A DNA stretch of 15,874 bases, from NCBI GenBank assembly GCA_031270145.1, contig JAISYD010000253.1, positions 1 to 15,874 on the forward strand, written 5' to 3'. The translations under genes and the position numbers were made by a program. How positions within the stretch are numbered: position 1 is the stretch's first letter; each line of letters begins with the position of its first letter. This stretch comes from Planctomycetota bacterium. Lineage in GTDB: Bacteria; Planctomycetota; SZUA-567. Shown here piece by piece: positions 12,416 through 15,874 of this stretch. Below the pieces are notes generated by a model. It ran no database searches and was not told where the DNA came from. It saw nothing but the letters and a program-made list of their open reading frames with translations.

Positions 12416-13381
12416 TTGTCTGTCGGCTCGGTACCCGCCGATTTAGCCACGCTCTATGTAGGCGTCCTGCTGTTGGTGGGCGCGGCGATGGGGTCGTTCC
12501 TGAATGTGGTCATTTACCGGGCGCCTCTGGGGAAAAGCCTCCTGTATCCGCCTAGTTCCTGTCCCCGCTGCGGCGTCCGCATCCGTGCCCGCGACAACAT
12601 CCCGATTTTGGGCTGGCTGTTATTGGGCGGCAGATGCCGGGCCTGCCGCCGGCCCATTTCCCTCCGCTATCCGGCAGTAGAATTGGTTGCGGCCCTGGTT
12701 TGGGCTGCCGAAGGCTGGCGACTGGCCGGCCTGGATCGCGGTTTTTGGCCCGACGTCCTGACCGGCTTGGCGGAACTGGCCTTCCTTTCCGCGCTGATCG
12801 TCACCTTCCTGGTTGACTGGGATCACCTTATAATCCTTGATGAAATCAGCTTGGGCGGGCTTGCCGGCTCGCTGGCGACGGCGGCGCTGGTTCCGGCCCT
12901 GCACCAGGCGGACTCGCCCGCCGCCTTTGAGTCGTCCCACCCCCTCATGACCGCTTGGCTGTCCGGAGCGCCGGCTTGGGGGCGCGCCCTCGCCGCCTCG
13001 CTGGCCGGGGCGCTGACCGGCCTGACCCTGTCGCTAAGCATTTACTTCCTAGGGAATATCGCCTTCCGCCGGCAAATAGAGGCGGCCAGGCGCGAGGACC
13101 CGGAAGTCGACTCGGCCCTGGGGCTGGGGGACGTCAAGTTGATGGCCTTTTTTGGCGCTTTTTTGGGTTGGCGGGCGGTTCCTTTCATTTTCCTGGCCGC
13201 CTCGCTTTTCGGCGCGTTTGCCGGCTCGGCCATGAAGATGCTCTCCGGCCAGACCGGCGGCCAAAAAGGTTGGGCCGGCTTGGCCAACCGCTGGCGGACT
13301 GGCGGCTCGGTGATCCCCTTCGGGCCTTTTTTGGCCGCGGGGGCCATTATCGCCTTTTTCTGGGACTGGCGGATATTTTGA
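12416..13381 (+). CDS. Prepilin peptidase (A24 family) with N-terminal methyltransferase module
   Basis: This polytopic membrane enzyme cleaves the leader of type IV prepilins or type II pseudopilins and N-methylates the new first residue. The N-terminal part has GAAMGSFLNVVIYRAP (22-37) and a complete cysteine tetrad, Cys49/Cys52 and Cys74/Cys77, typical of bifunctional PilD/GspO. The catalytic aspartates should be in VDWDHLIILDEIS (133-145) and in GLGDVKL (236-242, Asp239). About seven to eight hydrophobic helices are visible. A TTG start at 12416 is used, with GGAGG about ten bases upstream; ATG is absent nearby. At 321 residues it is longer than usual, because of extra sequence at 161-190 and near 275-300. 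No pilin or secretion genes are adjacent, so it probably serves loci elsewhere. Confidence 0.9.
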   Translation: MSVGSVPADLATLYVGVLLLVGAAMGSFLNVVIYRAPLGKSLLYPPSSCPRCGVRIRARDNIPILGWLLLGGRCRACRRPISLRYPAVELVAALVWAAEGWRLAGLDRGFWPDVLTGLAELAFLSALIVTFLVDWDHLIILDEISLGGLAGSLATAALVPALHQADSPAAFESSHPLMTAWLSGAPAWGRALAASLAGALTGLTLSLSIYFLGNIAFRRQIEAARREDPEVDSALGLGDVKLMAFFGAFLGWRAVPFIFLAASLFGAFAGSAMKMLSGQTGGQKGWAGLANRWRTGGSVIPFGPFLAAGAIIAFFWDWRIF

Positions 13382-13479
13382 CCAGCCGGCGCCGCAAGCG
13401 ATCAGGTGGCCTCGCAGTTTCCCCTCTCCAACGCTTAAACATCCAGGTTGCGGAGAAGCCGTCCAAGGAGATGAAACTC

Positions 13480-13932
13480 ATGCGAGACGACAAGAACGGG
13501 TTGGAAAGGTTTATCGCGGCGCAGAAGGACCGTTACCAAGACGCGTTGCGGGAAATCAGGGCCGGACGCAAGCGGAGCCATTGGATGTGGTATGTGTTTC
13601 CGCAGCTTGCCGGGCTTGGAATAAGCCGCACTTCGGCATACTACGGCATCCAGGGCATGGAGGAGGCGAGGGCGTATCTGAAAAACGGCGTTTTGGGGCC
13701 TAGGCTAGTCGAAATCTCGGAGGCGCTGCTCGAGTTGCCCGCCGCCGACGCGCATGCGGTTTTTGGAAGCCCCGATCACCTGAAATTGCAATCCTCGATG
13801 ACGCTGTTCGCGCTGGCCAGCGATGCGGAACCGGTTTTTCGCGCGGTGCTGGAAAAGTACTTTGCCGGGGAAATGGATAAAAAAACGTTGCAAATGCTGG
13901 CGGCGCCCAGGCCGCCCGGCGTCCGGCACTAG
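13480..13932 (+). CDS. DUF1810 family protein
   Basis: This 150-residue soluble protein matches the DUF1810 (PF08837) family, whose function is not established. Family landmarks are GLERFIAAQKDRYQDALREI near the start, then SHWMWYVFPQLAGLGIS (about 33-49), SAYYGI and a C-terminal half with SPDHLKLQSSMTLFA. The size matches the family. I start at the ATG at 13480 because AAGGAG (13465-13470) is nine bases upstream of it; the ATG at 13471 directly abuts that site. It lies 98 bases after the prepilin peptidase stop and may be co-transcribed with it, though nothing links the functions. It ends just before a strong hairpin that separates it from the converging transketolase genes. Confidence 0.85.
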   Translation: MRDDKNGLERFIAAQKDRYQDALREIRAGRKRSHWMWYVFPQLAGLGISRTSAYYGIQGMEEARAYLKNGVLGPRLVEISEALLELPAADAHAVFGSPDHLKLQSSMTLFALASDAEPVFRAVLEKYFAGEMDKKTLQMLAAPRPPGVRH

Positions 13933-13952
13933 CCTCGCCGCCATAACCGAAA

Positions 13953-13981
13953 CGGCGGATCCCCGTTCGCGGGATCCGCCG
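13953..13981. terminator. Bidirectional hairpin between converging operons
   Basis: An 11-bp perfect stem, CGGCGGATCCC (13953-13963) with GGGATCCGCCG (13971-13981), closes a seven-base loop in the gap between the DUF1810 and transketolase genes. On the minus strand TTTCGGTT follows it, a partial U-tract; on the plus strand there is none. The placement between two converging stops supports a terminator, best for the leftward operon. Confidence 0.6.
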
Positions 13982-14023
13982 TCGGACAGATATGGCTCCG
14001 GAAACGCGCCGGAAAACGGGACG

Positions 14024-14977
14024 TTATTTCCTTTTCAGGGTCGCCGCCCTTTTCGCCGCCGCCGCCACATCCGGGGCGTCGACCTCCAGCGCCTGGTGAA
14101 GATAGGGCATCAGGCCCACCTCGCCGAAACGGTCGTTCACCCCCACCCGGATCACCGGGGTGGGAATGGTTTCGGAAAGGAGCTCGCATACCGCCCCGCC
14201 CAGGCCGCCAAGCTTGCTGTTGTTCTCCGCCGTCACCACCGCGCCGCAGCGCCTGGCGAAGGACAAAACGCAGTCGGCGTCCAGGGGCTTGATGGTGTGG
14301 ATGTTGATCACCGCCGCGTTTATGCCGGCCCGGGCCAATTCGTCCGCCGCCTCCAGCGACTTGTGAAGAAGCAGGCCGCTGGCGAAAATGGCCACGTCGG
14401 CGCCGTCCCGGAGTACATTGGCCTTGCCCAGGGCGAAGTCGAGGGAGGAGTCGAAAATCCTGGGCGCCTTTTTCCGGAACAGGCGGAGGTAGCAGGGGCC
14501 GGGATGCGCCGCTATTTGAGGCAGCGCCTGGACAAGCTGGGCGTTGTCAACCGCCTCGTAGATCAGCATAGAGGGGATGACGCGCATGATGGCGGTGTCT
14601 TCCAGCGCCATATGGGTGCCGCCGTTCAATTCGGAGGAGACGCCCGGATCGAGGCCGACGATTTTCACCGCCAATTTGCTGTAGGCGGCCGAAATGGCTA
14701 TCTGATCGCAGGCCCGGCGGGCGGCGAAGGGGCCGAAGGTGTGGACAAAGGGGATTTTGCCGCAGGCGGCGAACCCGGCCGCCACGCCGACCATGTTGCC
14801 TTCGGCGATGCCCACGTTGAACGAGCGGTCGGGGAAGCGCTTCCGGAAGGGCATGGTGCCGTCCGCGCGCATCAAATCGGCGTCCAACAGCACGATGCGC
14901 CCGTCCTTTTCCGCCAGGGAGGAGATGGTCTGGCAATAGATGTCGCGCATTTCCCGGTCGTCAAGTTGGAAAGTCAT
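14024..14977 (-). CDS. Transketolase, C-terminal (pyrimidine-binding) subunit
   Basis: This 317-residue protein is the second half of a split transketolase, as found in many anaerobes and archaea. With the N-terminal subunit it moves two-carbon units between sugar phosphates using thiamine diphosphate. GIAEGNMVGVAAGFAACG (56-73) contains the catalytic Glu59. PFVHTFGPFAARRACDQI (76-93) and the C-terminal swivel domain (about 190-310: VAIFASG, HTIKPLDADC, ENNSKLGGLGGAV) follow in order. Start ATG overlaps the upstream gene's TAA by one base (TAATG), so translation is coupled. Some split transketolase-like pairs act on other substrates; the two halves of DXP synthase are normally fused, which makes transketolase the better call. 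Confidence 0.9.
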   Translation of the reverse strand: MTFQLDDREMRDIYCQTISSLAEKDGRIVLLDADLMRADGTMPFRKRFPDRSFNVGIAEGNMVGVAAGFAACGKIPFVHTFGPFAARRACDQIAISAAYSKLAVKIVGLDPGVSSELNGGTHMALEDTAIMRVIPSMLIYEAVDNAQLVQALPQIAAHPGPCYLRLFRKKAPRIFDSSLDFALGKANVLRDGADVAIFASGLLLHKSLEAADELARAGINAAVINIHTIKPLDADCVLSFARRCGAVVTAENNSKLGGLGGAVCELLSETIPTPVIRVGVNDRFGEVGLMPYLHQALEVDAPDVAAAAKRAATLKRK

Positions 14978-15816
14978 TAGTTGCTCCCTCCCTTCGCGTC
15001 CAGTTCCGCCAGGGCGGATTTGAGATCGTCGTCGCTGACCGCCTGATGGTGGGAGGAAACCTGGCCCTCCGCGAAACAGGCTCCCTTGGCCTTGATGGTG
15101 TTAAGGATGATGAGGGATGGCCGCCCGGCGGTCTTGAGCGCCGCCTCGACCGCCTGGTCGATGGCGAAGAAATCATGCCCGTCGATTGACTGGGTGAAGA
15201 AGCCGAACGCCTCGGTTTTGGCCGCAAGCGGCTCCAGGCTGTTGATTTCGGACAACGGGCCGTCGAGTTGAAGTTTGTTGTAATCAATGAACACCGTCAA
15301 ATTGTCCAGTTTTTGCTGAGAAGCATACATAAGCGCCTCCCATATTTGCCCCTCCTGGGCCTCGCCGTCCCCGATTAGGCAGTAGACCCGGTAGTCTTTT
15401 CCGTCCAGCCGGCCGGCCAACGCCATGCCGACCGCGGCCGAAAGCCCCTGGCCCAAGGAGCCGGCGGTCATGTCGACGCCTAGGGTTTTGTTCATGTCGC
15501 AGTGGCTGGGGAAATTGGTTCCGGGCTGGTTCAGGGTCAGGCATTCGTCGGCCGGGAAGTACCCCTTATGGGCCAGGGTGGCGTAGAGGGCGGGACCGGC
15601 GTGGCCTTTCGACATGACGAAGCGATCCCGATCCGGCCAGCGCGGTTCGGCCGGTCTTACGTTCATCCTGTGGAAATACAGGAGCGTCAGCGCCTCGACC
15701 ACCGACAGGGAACCGCCTAGATGCCCGGCTCCTATGGCATTCAACATCCGCAGGACGAGAATGCGCGTTTTTCGCGCCTGTCCGTCCAATTCCGCCGCTT
15801 TTTCCTTGGTCAACAT
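14977..15816 (-). CDS. Transketolase, N-terminal (ThDP/diphosphate-binding) subunit
   Basis: This 279-residue protein is the diphosphate-binding half of the split transketolase and pairs with the gene downstream. IGAGHLGGSLSVVEALTLLY (28-47) holds the first conserved histidine, MSKGHAGPALYATLA (68-82) the second. The thiamine diphosphate and metal motif is GDGEAQEGQIWEALMYA (149-165) with Asn180 in DYNKLQLDG completing the metal site. GSLGQGLSAAVGMALAGRLD (119-138) is also typical. The ATG at 15816 has AGGAAAGG ahead of it on the minus strand. It is the first gene of the operon seen here, although a further upstream gene could lie beyond the right edge. The pair serves the non-oxidative pentose phosphate pathway. 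Confidence 0.93.
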   Translation of the reverse strand: MLTKEKAAELDGQARKTRILVLRMLNAIGAGHLGGSLSVVEALTLLYFHRMNVRPAEPRWPDRDRFVMSKGHAGPALYATLAHKGYFPADECLTLNQPGTNFPSHCDMNKTLGVDMTAGSLGQGLSAAVGMALAGRLDGKDYRVYCLIGDGEAQEGQIWEALMYASQQKLDNLTVFIDYNKLQLDGPLSEINSLEPLAAKTEAFGFFTQSIDGHDFFAIDQAVEAALKTAGRPSLIILNTIKAKGACFAEGQVSSHHQAVSDDDLKSALAELDAKGGSN

Positions 15817-15854
15817 ATGCGCCTTTCCTGCCAGATATCCCTACTTTCCCGATA

Positions 15855-15872
15855 CCGTCCCTCCGCGGACGG
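15855..15872. other. Small hairpin at the right edge
   Basis: CCGTCC (15855-15860), six-base loop, GGACGG (15867-15872) form a 6-bp stem about 40 bases upstream of the transketolase start. It could be the terminator of a gene off the right edge or part of the transketolase leader; no T-tract is visible on either strand. Confidence 0.25.
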
Positions 15873-15874
15873 AT

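Noticed and set aside
13823..14980. 385-aa rightward frame opposite the transketolase C-terminal gene
   Set aside because: Shadow of the leftward gene, which has ordered catalytic motifs.

Overview
The window is GC-rich, bacterial chromosomal DNA that is densely packed with housekeeping and motility genes. I see no rRNA, tRNA, insertion sequence, phage gene or CRISPR array. The flbD-motA-motB-fliL-fliL-fliN order, a DUF1844 gene, a split transketolase and a PilZ protein suggest a flagellated, diderm (lipoprotein-bearing) proteobacterium. A Deltaproteobacteria/Desulfobacterota-like lineage is my best guess, held with low confidence.

Layout. Positions 1-346 are non-coding. They hold a leftward promoter that probably serves a gene off the left edge, two GGAAAA/TTTTCC palindromes, and a sigma-28-like promoter (GCCGATAA) pointing into a rightward flagellar motor operon (347-3848): flbD, motA, motB, two tandem fliL-type genes and fliN. 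Converging on it is a leftward pair (4675-3857): an unrecognised 174-aa protein and a DUF1844 protein. From the divergent region near 4700 a rightward group begins: a small proline/glutamine-rich lipoprotein, a large hairpin, a zinc-ribbon/tandem-PilZ protein, and the replicative helicase dnaB, whose ATG overlaps the PilZ stop codon. A leftward block follows (12207-7692): a secreted HExxH metalloprotease, an unusual 724-aa coiled-coil protein and hisD. Rightward again are a prepilin peptidase and a DUF1810 protein. The window closes with a leftward two-gene split transketolase operon behind a strong hairpin.

How the genes relate. MotA/MotB form the stator, the FliL proteins are probably stator-associated, and FliN belongs to the switch/C-ring; no fliM is present. 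The most unusual gene is the 724-aa protein. Its N-terminal third repeats a short Q/N-D-D-I-D-A-L-F motif four to five times, plus degenerate copies. The motif closely resembles the LSQxEIDALL segment by which FliM docks phospho-CheY, and a related EIDALLSGG sequence opens the FliN in this window. A proline linker, a long coiled coil and an unrecognised helical C-terminal domain follow. It may be a multivalent scaffold linked to chemotaxis or the flagellar switch, and it is the best candidate here for something undescribed. The translational coupling of a putative c-di-GMP receptor to dnaB is the second point of interest.
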